This document shows, piece by piece, positions 33,338-41,218 of a stretch of 64,000 nt of DNA (within the stretch, counting starts at the first letter, position 1; every line of letters starts with the position of its first letter). The DNA is from Lysinibacillus sphaericus OT4b.31. Lineage in GTDB: Bacteria > Bacillota > Bacilli > Bacillales_A > Planococcaceae. A model generated the notes under the pieces. It had not been told where the DNA came from. It made no database searches and was given only the letters and a program-made list of their open reading frames with translations. The stretch is taken from contig NZ_KB933398.1 of the NCBI RefSeq assembly GCF_000392615.1, positions 3,015,039-3,079,038 of the forward strand. The letters are read 5' to 3'. Made by a program: the position numbers and the translations under genes.

Positions 33338-33655
33338 TTGAGGAAAAGTAAGTTGTTTGTAGTATGTTTATTAATCCTATTTGTTGGAATATTTGCAGCA
33401 GGTTTTTATACGCTTAGTGATGTTCTAATTGAAAAAACAGTTAAAATTGACGAACAAAATATTATAGAGAAAAACGGCGAATACTATCTTTTAATTGATG
33501 AACGTGAGTTGTCTTTATCGAAGGATTTTTACGACAAAATTGATTTAGGAAAATACAACGAATACAACATTAAGTATGTTTATAATCGATTGAAAAAAAA
33601 TGATGGTGAGGTCGTGATGCTAAAAAGGTATGGTGAACAACCTTGGGGTAAATAA
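33338..33655 (+). CDS. Small membrane-anchored protein, unknown
   Basis: The start is probably the TTG at 33338, eight bases after GAGG; an ATG at 33332 is too close to the ribosome site. The product of about 105 residues has a basic start, one membrane helix (about 5-27) and a charged extracytoplasmic domain rich in Lys, Glu and Tyr. No family is recognised. A perfect inverted repeat lies 20 bases after the stop. Confidence 0.6.
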   Translation: MRKSKLFVVCLLILFVGIFAAGFYTLSDVLIEKTVKIDEQNIIEKNGEYYLLIDERELSLSKDFYDKIDLGKYNEYNIKYVYNRLKKNDGEVVMLKRYGEQPWGK

Positions 33656-33674
33656 ATGGGTTATTAATGATGAT

Positions 33675-33711
33675 ATAAGCGTATTTGGGATGTCCTCTCA
33701 AATACGCTTAT
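33675..33711 (+). terminator. Perfect 13-bp inverted repeat, probable terminator
   Basis: Arms ATAAGCGTATTTG and its exact complement (33675-33687 and 33699-33711) are separated by 11 bases. The T-tract is poor on the plus strand, so termination may be weak. Confidence 0.6.
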
Positions 33712-33955
33712 TAATTGGTCAAAAAACAACATTAGAGCCTAAATAAAGCTCCCAGCTAATCCACTAAGGAATCTCGTGCGTCACTTGATTAAATCGTCAT
33801 CATTGCAAGCTGATGGCATCGCTTGTCGTCTTCATTGCACAAATTCCCCTCAATACCGTATAGAGAGACTCGTGCGGTAGAGCAAGCCTGCTAACCCCCA
33901 CGGGAAGTGAGTGACTTTTCCAGACTTCAGACTTGCATTATTACTACTTATTGTA
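33712..33955. other. Unexplained intergenic segment, richer in G+C
   Basis: No frame with a ribosome site is seen. CTCGTGCG occurs twice, at about 33774 and 33870, and the composition differs from the AT-rich flanks. It may be a decayed mobile element or a dispersed intergenic repeat. Nothing was recognised with confidence. Confidence 0.35.
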
Positions 33956-33994
33956 AAAGAAAAAGAGAGACCTCGCTAGGAGATCCCTCTTTTT
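33956..33994 (-). terminator. Intrinsic terminator after ltaS
   Basis: On the minus strand AAAAAGAGGGATCTC pairs with GAGGTCTCTCTTTTT through G-U pairs around a short loop, with T-runs after it. It starts at the ltaS stop. Confidence 0.85.
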
Positions 33995-35899
33995 TTATTT
34001 CACAGCGTCTTGCTTTAAGTTACCTGTTTTTTCATCATAGAAACGAAGTAAATCTCCATTAATAATGGCGTCGGAGTTTTCTAATTCAATCGTTGCACGA
34101 TCAGCATAAGGCTGACATGGCTCACCATCAATTTGCTCTCCTGTTGCTTTGTCGTAGCAAGCTTCACCTGCATAGACATATTTGTCAGTTACAAAACGAC
34201 CGTCACGGAAAATAACAAAATCCTCATGCTCAGGAGAGAATAAATCTGCACCTAATTGCATATCTTTTGACGTTTCAATTCCTAGAAGGTGTAAAATCGT
34301 CGGACGTATATCCACTTGACCTGATACCTCTTGCATTTCTTTACCTTCACCAGAACCAGGAATATGGATAAATAAAGGTACTTCTTGCAGCATTGCATTA
34401 TCATAAGGTGTGATGCTTTCTTTGCCTAAGTATTGTGCCATTGCCTTGTTATGGTTTTCAGAAATACCATAATGGTCACCGTACATTACGATAATGGAGT
34501 TATCATAGACATCTTGATCTTTTAACGCTTGGAAGAAGTCTTTAATACCTTCATCCATGTAACGAACTGTTTGGAAGTAACGATTTAATGTGCCTGAGTT
34601 TGAAGTATATTCAGGAATCATGACATCATCTGGATCCAATGTAAATGGATAGTGGTTCGTTAATGTAATTAAACGAGAGTAGAATGGCTGTGGCATGTCT
34701 TTCATTAATGCTGCAGATTGCTCAAAGAATGGAATATCTTTCATACCCCAGTTGACTGCTTGGCCTTCTTCTACTTTATATGAGTCTACATCATAAAATT
34801 TATTGATTTTTAATGATTTGTACATCATGTCACGATTCCAGAACGATTTATTGTTCGGGTGCATAACGTTTGTAAAGTAACCATTTTCCCCAAGACGCTC
34901 CGCCATTGAGTTATACGTGTTTCCACCATGTGTGAAGAATACTGCACCACGACCTAAGCCAAATAATGAGTTTTCTACAATAAACTCTGAGTCAGATGTT
35001 TTCCCAAGACCTGTTTGGTGATAGAAATTACTGAAATAATACGTATCTGGATCTTTTGTTAAAGAGTTCAAGAACGGTGTAATTTCATGACCGTCCATAT
35101 CATTATTAATCACAAAGTTTTGTAAAGATTCAAGTGACACGTAGATTACATTACGATCCTTGTATTTGCCAAACATATCTTTATTGATTGCTGCTTGATT
35201 TGATCGAATGTAGTTGTTTACTTCTACTAATTCACTGCCATCCGCCAATGCGCGTTGTGCAGAAGATTTAGACTGAATATAAATATCATACAAATGGTAG
35301 TTGTACGTACCGATATTTTTTACAAGTAATTCGCGGTCAAAGCTACGTGTTAAAAGCTGTGGACGCTCTGTTTCCGCTAAACCTAAGTTTAAGAAAGTCA
35401 TCGCAATAGCTAATACGAAGAATGCACGACGGAATTCAACATTAACTTTTACTGCTGCCTTCATTCTTGGTAAGTATTTATTCGCAAGTATTAGAATAAA
35501 CACATCCGTAAAGTATAATAAATCCCAAGGGTTAATAATGGCTGCTGCCGATGTTCCTAAATCACCAAAGTTACTTGTCTGGAATAATACCGGTAAAGTA
35601 ATAAAGTCATTGTAGAAACGATAGAAAGCAACGTTCCCATATAAAACAATTGATAAAATGACACTGACAATAAGAATATAGCGATTTCTAGCTTTAGGTG
35701 ATTTAAAAAATAACGATAGACCATAAGTAAATAATAAAAAACTTAGCGGGTTGATAAACAAAATGAATTGTTGCATCGCATTTTCAATTTTCATCTCAAA
35801 GCTTGTGTGGTAAACAATGACCGTTTTTATCCAAGTTGCTACGACTGCTAGTATCATAAATGAATGTTTAGGCCACTTTATTGATTTCATTCCTAACAT
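33995..35899 (-). CDS. ltaS: Lipoteichoic acid synthase
   Basis: The 634-residue protein has five N-terminal membrane helices (within residues 10-185) and an extracellular sulfatase-like domain. The catalytic Thr lies in GLGKTSDSEF (about 292-301), metal ligands in VSLESLQ, and MYGDHYG comes late in the domain. It polymerises glycerol-phosphate from phosphatidylglycerol into lipoteichoic acid. The linker SSAQRALADG (about 205-214) is a plausible signal-peptidase release site as in other LtaS proteins. Two in-frame ATGs (35899 and 35890) share the GGAGAGG region. It is monocistronic with its own terminator. Confidence 0.94.
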   Translation of the reverse strand: MLGMKSIKWPKHSFMILAVVATWIKTVIVYHTSFEMKIENAMQQFILFINPLSFLLFTYGLSLFFKSPKARNRYILIVSVILSIVLYGNVAFYRFYNDFITLPVLFQTSNFGDLGTSAAAIINPWDLLYFTDVFILILANKYLPRMKAAVKVNVEFRRAFFVLAIAMTFLNLGLAETERPQLLTRSFDRELLVKNIGTYNYHLYDIYIQSKSSAQRALADGSELVEVNNYIRSNQAAINKDMFGKYKDRNVIYVSLESLQNFVINNDMDGHEITPFLNSLTKDPDTYYFSNFYHQTGLGKTSDSEFIVENSLFGLGRGAVFFTHGGNTYNSMAERLGENGYFTNVMHPNNKSFWNRDMMYKSLKINKFYDVDSYKVEEGQAVNWGMKDIPFFEQSAALMKDMPQPFYSRLITLTNHYPFTLDPDDVMIPEYTSNSGTLNRYFQTVRYMDEGIKDFFQALKDQDVYDNSIIVMYGDHYGISENHNKAMAQYLGKESITPYDNAMLQEVPLFIHIPGSGEGKEMQEVSGQVDIRPTILHLLGIETSKDMQLGADLFSPEHEDFVIFRDGRFVTDKYVYAGEACYDKATGEQIDGEPCQPYADRATIELENSDAIINGDLLRFYDEKTGNLKQDAVK

Positions 35900-36083
35900 C
35901 CTCTCCTATTCCTTACACAAAAAATAATAAATTTAACTAAATTGTTACTGAAACAAAATATATCTTAATCCTTTTTTTACAGATAATCAACAGATATATT
36001 TTTGGAAAAAATTTCTGCTCATGCACTTATATGCTCAGGATACTTATATATACGTTTCTCATTGTAAAAAGTTTCGTAAAAAA

Positions 36084-36112
36084 CATAAAAACAGTGGGAA
36101 ACCACTGTTTCA
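36084..36112 (-). terminator. Intrinsic terminator after yqgQ
   Basis: A 9-bp perfect stem AAACAGTGG/CCACTGTTT with a 4-base loop, followed on the minus strand by T-rich sequence. The region 35900-36083 upstream of ltaS holds no gene. Confidence 0.82.
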
Positions 36113-36173
36113 GAGAATATTACATACATATTACAATATTTTTACCATAACCAAATAATTCACACTTAAAACA

Positions 36174-36383
36174 CTATTGTTTATTTTGTTCAACACGCAG
36201 TCTTGTCGTTTCTTGTCGAATCAATAATAAGGCCATTTGGTAATCTTTAATGTCTAGAACATTCGCCTTATACAACTCGCGAATTTCATCTTCCATTAAC
36301 ATTAAATCCCCCACTGGATCACGTGTATAAATATAAGTGCCATATGTTTTTAATAATTCATAAATATCTAACATTTTATCCAT
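36174..36383 (-). CDS. yqgQ: YqgQ family protein (DUF910)
   Basis: The 69-residue soluble helical protein matches the YqgQ family (ELLKTYGTYIYTRDPVGDLMLMEDEIRELY). YqgQ folds as a three-helix bundle of unknown function. It lies two bases after the folate cyclo-ligase gene, the order also found in B. subtilis, and is probably co-transcribed with it. Confidence 0.88.
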   Translation of the reverse strand: MDKMLDIYELLKTYGTYIYTRDPVGDLMLMEDEIRELYKANVLDIKDYQMALLLIRQETTRLRVEQNKQ

Positions 36384-36385
36384 TT

Positions 36386-36970
36386 TTAATTCGCTCCTCG
36401 TTGTGCTACACAGTTAATACGATTTGTAGGCGTCACAATGATATCCACCGGACAATCATGTGGCTCTTTTGGTACACTTTCACGTAGCTGTTCATCGAAA
36501 AGCAGCGACATGAGTTTTCCCTTTTTATAGTTTACTAAATAGCGGTCATAATAACCACCACCATAGCCTACACGATAGCCATGTGTGTCAAAAACAACCC
36601 CTGGAACAACAATAACATCCATTTCATTTGCGTCAACAAATTCAGTGACTTCAGGAATTGGCTCACGCAAATGCATATAAACCGTTTCGAGCTGAGCAAA
36701 CGATTCTATGACATAAAACGACATTTCTCTCGTTTTCGGATTGCACTTAGGGACAGCAACGTTTTTGCCAAGTTGCCATAGTGCTTCAATTAGATGAATT
36801 GTGTCAACTTCTGGCTTACTAGAAATCGTGATACCGATCGTCTTTGCTTCTATTATATATGTTTCCTGTAACAGTTTTTTTGCCACTAAAAATGATTGGT
36901 CGCGATATGCAGTTGCAGACATTTTCGCAAGAGCTTCGCGTACCTCGTTTCGTAAAATTGTTTTATTCAT
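36386..36970 (-). CDS. 5-formyltetrahydrofolate cyclo-ligase
   Basis: The 194-residue product has the family signature: an N-terminal ALAKMSATAYRDQS, the substrate loop in TIGITISSKPEVDT, and the ATP site VPGVVFDTHGYRVGYGGGYYDRYL. It converts 5-formyl-THF to 5,10-methenyl-THF using ATP, returning a storage folate to one-carbon metabolism. The ATG follows an AGGAGG site. It is the first gene of a two-gene unit with yqgQ. Confidence 0.92.
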   Translation of the reverse strand: MNKTILRNEVREALAKMSATAYRDQSFLVAKKLLQETYIIEAKTIGITISSKPEVDTIHLIEALWQLGKNVAVPKCNPKTREMSFYVIESFAQLETVYMHLREPIPEVTEFVDANEMDVIVVPGVVFDTHGYRVGYGGGYYDRYLVNYKKGKLMSLLFDEQLRESVPKEPHDCPVDIIVTPTNRINCVAQRGAN

Positions 36971-37035
36971 ACTAGGCTACCTCCTATTAGAATGTAGAAA
37001 GCCAAAACCACATGTGGTTTTGGCTTAATGAGCGA

Positions 37036-37188
37036 TTACTTTGTTTCACGGTGAAGAGTGTATTTCTTCTCGCGAGAGCAATATTTTTTAAGTTCAAGAC
37101 GCTCTGGATTGTTACGCTTGTTCTTTTTTGAAATGTAGTTACGTTCGCCGCAATCTGTGCAAGCTAAAGTAATGTTTACGCGCATCAT
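37036..37188 (-). CDS. rpmG: Ribosomal protein bL33
   Basis: This 49-50-residue frame on the minus strand encodes [21 protein letters not shown] and continues to [17 protein letters not shown], clearly bL33. Two ATGs in tandem (37188 and 37185) follow GGGAGGG. The first Cys pair (CTDC) is present but the second pair is reduced to one Cys (YCSREK), so this resembles the paralogue type with an incomplete zinc site. It lies between the cyclo-ligase gene and a divergent membrane protein gene. Confidence 0.95.
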   Translation of the reverse strand: MMRVNITLACTDCGERNYISKKNKRNNPERLELKKYCSREKKYTLHRETK

Positions 37189-37344
37189 TAACCCTCCCAC
37201 TCTATATCAAGAATTAAAATTTGAGCATGATTTATACGACTAACCCATTATACCATAAACTGAAAAAAAATCTACCTTCATTTCATATTAACTTTGCATG
37301 TGGTAAAATACCTTATAATTACATAATTTAATGAGGTGAAACTA

Positions 37345-37791
37345 TTGGATTTATCCATCATACTAATGATTGCTGGTATCGTTCTTATAGTTGTTTCGTT
37401 CTTTTTCAAAAATACTGCGAAAAAAGTCGAACAGGATGTAGAAGAATTGTCTATATCTATTTTTCAAGAAACTAATAATTTGAAACGTCGCATGAAAATT
37501 GTTGAAGAGGAGCTACTTCTAGAACCAGAATTTCAGGTGAAATCACCAGTAGCTCAAAATCAAACGATTCAAAATCCCAAAATGCAGCAGGTCATGCAGG
37601 CTGTTCAACAAGCAGCTCAACAAGCGACTAAATCAGCTCAGCTGCCCCAGAATACGAAGCCTATTCACCAAATCATTATTAGTCAGGTACTCGAGCTCAA
37701 TAAGCAAGGTCTATCTATTGCTGATATTAGTATTCGTTCAAATTTAACAGAAGAGCAAGTTCGCCAAGTGATTGCAAACGGAGGTCGGTAA
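37345..37791 (+). CDS. Membrane-anchored protein with C-terminal helix-turn-helix-like motif
   Basis: The start is most likely the TTG at 37345, eight bases after GAGG (a GTG at 37336 is in frame). The protein has one N-terminal membrane helix (LSIILMIAGIVLIVVSFFF), then a coiled-coil-like acidic stretch. A Gln-rich linker follows, then a C-terminal helical segment QVLELNKQGLSIADISIRSNLTEEQVRQVI that looks like a small sigma-like helix-turn-helix. The next gene starts two bases after its stop. Function unknown. Confidence 0.6.
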   Translation: MDLSIILMIAGIVLIVVSFFFKNTAKKVEQDVEELSISIFQETNNLKRRMKIVEEELLLEPEFQVKSPVAQNQTIQNPKMQQVMQAVQQAAQQATKSAQLPQNTKPIHQIIISQVLELNKQGLSIADISIRSNLTEEQVRQVIANGGR

Positions 37792-37793
37792 TT

Positions 37794-38291
37794 GTGAATA
37801 AATCCGCTATCCGTGCATTTGGAATTGCACTTTTTCTAGTAGGGGCATTGCTTGCATTGGCCCAGCGTTTTGATGTCAATATTGGCTTTCCCACTGTAAC
37901 CTCCACTACAGATAAGAACGTAGAGGTACTACAAAAGAAACTGGATCTGGCAAATAAAAAACTTGCTTCGTTAAAAGAACAGACCACTGAGCCTACTACA
38001 GCCAACAAGACGGCCGATAATGATACGCCAGAAGAAACAAACGAAGGCGACATTGAGACAGATAGCCCAACAGATGAAGCAACGATGACACTTCAGCTAT
38101 ATAGTGGTATTACCCCCTATATCGTGGCACAGAAGCTTGAAGATGGGGGCATTATTTCGAATAGCGTAGAGATGGAGCTCCTACTTGCAAATGCTAAATA
38201 TGCTCGTAGTTTACAAATTGGCGCTTACGAAGTGAACTCTTCAATGTCTTTAGAGGAAATTGCAAAACTTATTACCGGTAAGAAGCAATAA
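37794..38291 (+). CDS. MltG/YceG-like protein lacking the catalytic domain
   Basis: The 165-residue protein starts with GTG, has one membrane helix (about 9-25), a coiled-coil segment and a Thr/Glu/Asp-rich linker. It ends with SGITPYIVAQKLEDGGII, then LQIGAYEVNSSMSLEEIAKLITG, the LysM-like substrate-entry module of endolytic transglycosylase MltG/YceG (B. subtilis YrrL). The catalytic domain that follows this module in real MltG is absent, so it may bind peptidoglycan or a partner without cutting. It is coupled to the upstream membrane protein gene. Confidence 0.65.
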   Translation: MNKSAIRAFGIALFLVGALLALAQRFDVNIGFPTVTSTTDKNVEVLQKKLDLANKKLASLKEQTTEPTTANKTADNDTPEETNEGDIETDSPTDEATMTLQLYSGITPYIVAQKLEDGGIISNSVEMELLLANAKYARSLQIGAYEVNSSMSLEEIAKLITGKKQ

Positions 38292-38303
38292 GCCACAGCT
38301 TAT

Positions 38304-38441
38304 ATAAAGTGAAACTTCAATCCGTGGGGCTTCCTGGCCGTTCATGCGGGATACAGTGAAGGTGACATTCCGTAGGATCAATTGATTATCGTCATCGATA
38401 TACACGAAAGCTGATAAAAAATCTTTTTCTAATTCTACACG
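38304..38441. repeat. Intergenic segment with a dispersed motif shared with 16555
   Basis: AAGTGAAACTTCAATC followed by (A/C)GTGGG occurs here (about 38309) and next to the sheath-tube hairpin (about 16559). The rest up to the terminator shows no gene. It is probably a member of a dispersed intergenic repeat family. Confidence 0.5.
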
Positions 38442-38491
38442 AAAAGGCTGTTAACAAAAATCAGAAACAACTGATTTTTGTAACAGCCTTC
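38442..38491. terminator. Bidirectional terminator between convergent genes
   Basis: A very long stem (AAGGCTGTTA, one bulged base, CAAAAATCAG, then the complement) with a 6-base loop lies between the MltG-like gene and trpG, with A/T runs on both sides. Confidence 0.92.
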
Positions 38492-38493
38492 TT

Positions 38494-39072
38494 TTATGCC
38501 ATTTGCACTTGCTCTAAAAACGCCTGCACCATATCACTACCCTTTTGGGTGCCAATTGATTCTGGATGGAATTGTAACCCGTATATTGGATATTGCTTAT
38601 GTTGAATCGCCATAATTTCTGCATCATCACTTGAAGTTGCCGTAATGATAAAATCTCCATGTAAAGTGCTCGGCTCAATTATCAACGAATGATAGCGCAT
38701 CACTTCAAGTTCACCGTCTAAATGAGCGAACAAGCCTGTTTTGCTATAGTGTAAGGTAGACAACTTCCCATGCATAATATGGGTTGCTTGCACAATGTTA
38801 CTGCCAAACGCCTGCCCAATCGATTGATGACCAAGGCAAATACCCAAAATCGGAAACTTCGTATAAAGCTCTTTCACCACATCTACTGTAATTCCTGCTT
38901 GATCTGGCGTACCAGGACCAGGTGATAAAATGATTGCTTCTGGTTGCAATGCCTCAATTTCTTTAATCGTTAGTTCATCGTTTCGTACTACCTTCACTTC
39001 TTTGCCCAGCATACTTACCTGCTGATATAAATTGTAAGTGAATGAATCATAGTTATCGATCAGTAAAATCAT
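38494..39072 (-). CDS. trpG: Anthranilate/aminodeoxychorismate synthase glutaminase component
   Basis: The 192-residue class-I glutamine amidotransferase has the oxyanion SPGPGTPDQAG, the nucleophile Cys in LGICLGHQSIG (about residue 79) and the catalytic His-Glu in LQFHPESIGT. It supplies ammonia from glutamine to TrpE, and in Bacilli the same protein (TrpG/PabA) often also serves PabB. Its ATG overlaps the trpE stop (ATGA), so the two are coupled. It is the last gene before a strong bidirectional terminator. Confidence 0.92.
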   Translation of the reverse strand: MILLIDNYDSFTYNLYQQVSMLGKEVKVVRNDELTIKEIEALQPEAIILSPGPGTPDQAGITVDVVKELYTKFPILGICLGHQSIGQAFGSNIVQATHIMHGKLSTLHYSKTGLFAHLDGELEVMRYHSLIIEPSTLHGDFIITATSSDDAEIMAIQHKQYPIYGLQFHPESIGTQKGSDMVQAFLEQVQMA

Positions 39073-40454
39073 TTTTTCACCTCCAGTAGCGCGCGCGCTT
39101 TATTGAGTGTTTCTTCATATTCGGATAAAGGGACCGAATCATAGACAATACCGGCCCCCGCCTGTACATGAGCACGGTCATCTTTGATAACCATTGTTCG
39201 AATTGCAAGGGCTAAATCCATATCCCCTGTTGAAGAGATATAACCAACCGCTCCTGCATAAACGCCACGCTTTACAGGTTCCATCTCATTTATCAGCTGC
39301 ATAGCACGGATTTTCGGTGCCCCTGATACTGTACCAGCTGGCAAACAAGCGCTCAGCACATCCAACACATGCACCTCATCGCGTAGTTCGCCGATGACCT
39401 CTGATACAATATGCATCACATATTTATAACGCTCTATGTTCATATATTTAGTCAACTTCACTGAACCCACTTTGGTTATACGTCCAATATCGTTGCGACC
39501 TAAATCTACCAGCATACGATGCTCTGCAATTTCTTTTTCGTCGTTTAGCAAGTCATCTGCAATTAACTCATCTTGCTCAAGCGTTTTCCCACGCGGCTTC
39601 GTGCCTGCAATAGGATTCGTTGTCACCTTTCGATTCTTAACCTTTACTAGACTTTCAGGAGAAGTGCCTAAAATGATATATGCTCCATAATCCATATAAA
39701 ACATATACGGTGATGGATTTGATGTTCTCAACTGACGATATAAGGCAAAGGGATTTCCTGTAAATGGTGACGAAAAGCGTTGAGATAACACAATTTGGAA
39801 AATATCACCCTTCTTAATATGCTGTTTGGCACGTTCTACCATGGCAACAAATTCTTCTTTGGGTATCATGGGCTGAAAGTTTAAAGCGCCTAACGCCATC
39901 TCTCCAAACGTTGCACCAGCATGAAGTTGCGCCTCCATTTCATCAATAATTGCTTCCATCATTGTTAGGGAGCGCCCCTCTTCAAATAAATCGATTGCTG
40001 CTAACGTAATCTCTTGCTTTAAATGATCAAAGACAATAAAAGTATCATAGAAAAAAACATGTACATCTGGCATCTTTAAATCATCATGCAAATATTCACC
40101 AATGTTCTCTGCATAAAACGCTGTTTCATAACCAAAGAAACCAATTGCTCCTCCGAAAAAGGCAAATGGATAGTCTGCCTTATGGAAAGGCATCACCTGC
40201 TTAAATTTCGCAAGTACACTTCCGCTTGACTTTTCCATATCTTTGTCCTTAGTAAATGTATAGCCAGTTTTATCCCCAACAAGCTCTGCAACTGGATTGA
40301 CCGCAATAAAGGAATAACGCCCACTTTCCTCGTGCTTGGCCGACGATTCGAATAGCATCTTATGTTTTCCCGCTAGCGATTGATACACCGAAATTGGCGT
40401 CATCATATCCCCTTGTAATACCTTCATGGCAAATTTTCTAAGCTCAACTGTCAT
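39069..40454 (-). CDS. trpE: Anthranilate synthase component I
   Basis: With the ATG at 40454 (GAAGGAG nine bases upstream) the product is 461 residues; the longer frame to 40559 has no ribosome site. The chorismate-binding landmarks are IFQIVLSQRF, the LGTSPESLVKV block and TNPIAGTKPRG, where Ala rather than Lys favours TrpE over PabB. EHRMLVDLGRNDIGRI and SGAPKIRAMQLI are also present. It makes anthranilate from chorismate with TrpG. A Trp-type T-box leader lies about 500 bases upstream, with a decayed mobile element between. Confidence 0.93.
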   Translation of the reverse strand: MTVELRKFAMKVLQGDMMTPISVYQSLAGKHKMLFESSAKHEESGRYSFIAVNPVAELVGDKTGYTFTKDKDMEKSSGSVLAKFKQVMPFHKADYPFAFFGGAIGFFGYETAFYAENIGEYLHDDLKMPDVHVFFYDTFIVFDHLKQEITLAAIDLFEEGRSLTMMEAIIDEMEAQLHAGATFGEMALGALNFQPMIPKEEFVAMVERAKQHIKKGDIFQIVLSQRFSSPFTGNPFALYRQLRTSNPSPYMFYMDYGAYIILGTSPESLVKVKNRKVTTNPIAGTKPRGKTLEQDELIADDLLNDEKEIAEHRMLVDLGRNDIGRITKVGSVKLTKYMNIERYKYVMHIVSEVIGELRDEVHVLDVLSACLPAGTVSGAPKIRAMQLINEMEPVKRGVYAGAVGYISSTGDMDLALAIRTMVIKDDRAHVQAGAGIVYDSVPLSEYEETLNKARALLEVKK

Positions 40455-40559
40455 ACACTTTCTCTCCTTCGCTATGCTATACTCTGCTCTGCTACACCAA
40501 AAAAATTCAGTATGTTTTACGCCTCGTAGTATTGTCACTGACGCTTTGCTTGCGCGCAA

Positions 40560-40750
40560 ATAAACAATACGTCCGGATTTTGAATTGAGCTAAGACCTGC
40601 ATGTGCAAGTCAGTTAGTCATTCTCACAAGGATGCGAGGAATTTAGGATAACATTCACCTTAATTTCAAAATCCGTGATATCTACCAGAGGCTTTCTTTA
40701 TGCAGTCAGCATTAATTGCTCACTGCATAAAGCTACAAACCCATTCATCT
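40560..40750. other. Noncoding spacer with long inverted repeat, between element A and trpE
   Basis: CGGATTTTGAATT (about 40573) and AATTTCAAAATCCG (about 40662) form an imperfect inverted repeat enclosing about 75 bases with a smaller palindrome, GACcTGCA/TGCAaGTC. No gene is visible. It would be part of the trpE leader transcript. Confidence 0.5.
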
Positions 40751-40751
40751 T

Positions 40752-40899
40752 AGGGCTGTCTAAAAGTCCTTCTAACAATAATGCTCGTCTTTCTTAATGG
40801 TAAAAATGCGCTTCACTCAGGAGTTTATGCGGATTTTTACCTTAGTATCAAAAAATAGGATACCTCCAAGCATGTTGTTTTTACTTTTGGGACAACCTC
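40752..40899. mobile_element. Decayed element with terminal inverted repeats (element A)
   Basis: The left end AGGGCTGTCTAAAAGT (40752-40767) and the right end ACTTTTGGGACAACCTC (40883-40899) are imperfect inverted repeats of one another. Both ends, and an internal block (AACAATAATGC to GGTAAAAATGCGCTTCACT), recur in the region 62433-62919. No transposase remains; 148 bases suggests a MITE or a deletion remnant. It separates the T-box terminator from trpE. Confidence 0.6.
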
Positions 40900-40955
40900 G
40901 GTCTTCTGTGGTTGTTGCTGCACTTTTTCCACAAAAAACTTTTGTAAATGAATAT

Positions 40956-41140
40956 AAAAAGGCCTTTCCATCACAAAAGGACGGAAAAGCCGTGGTGCCA
41001 CCTTCATTGGTCTTATTAAGACCCACTCTAAGCCCTGTAACGTAGGCAAACGCTAATCCATACTATTTTCAGGATTAGAGCTCCGAAGTCCATTCACCAT
41101 TCATTTGTACTAGCTCTCACCAACCGCTAGCTCTCTATAA
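40956..41140 (-). promoter_or_regulatory. T-box leader with tryptophan specifier, upstream of trpE
   Basis: On the minus strand the leader shows stem I with the AGAGAGCTAGCGGTTGGTGA k-turn region (41117-41136) and a specifier loop GAATGGACTTCGGAG whose TGG codon is at 41092-41090. The T-box AAGGTGGCACCACGG lies at 41004-40990, and a terminator stem GGCTTTTCCGTC/GATGGAAAGGCC plus five T at 40991-40956. Uncharged tRNA-Trp should stabilise the antiterminator and turn on trpE-trpG. A TATAAT (about 41152-41147) lies just upstream as a likely -10. Confidence 0.93.
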
Positions 41141-41218
41141 CAAATTATAATAGCTACTACTCTTCATCAAAGCTGATTATTTGTGTATATTGTAAAACAT
41201 AGCGTCGAACAATTCAAA

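Noticed and set aside
40797..41049. Short open frames on both strands over the T-box region
   Set aside because: They coincide with T-box structures and the remnant element, and have no ribosome sites.
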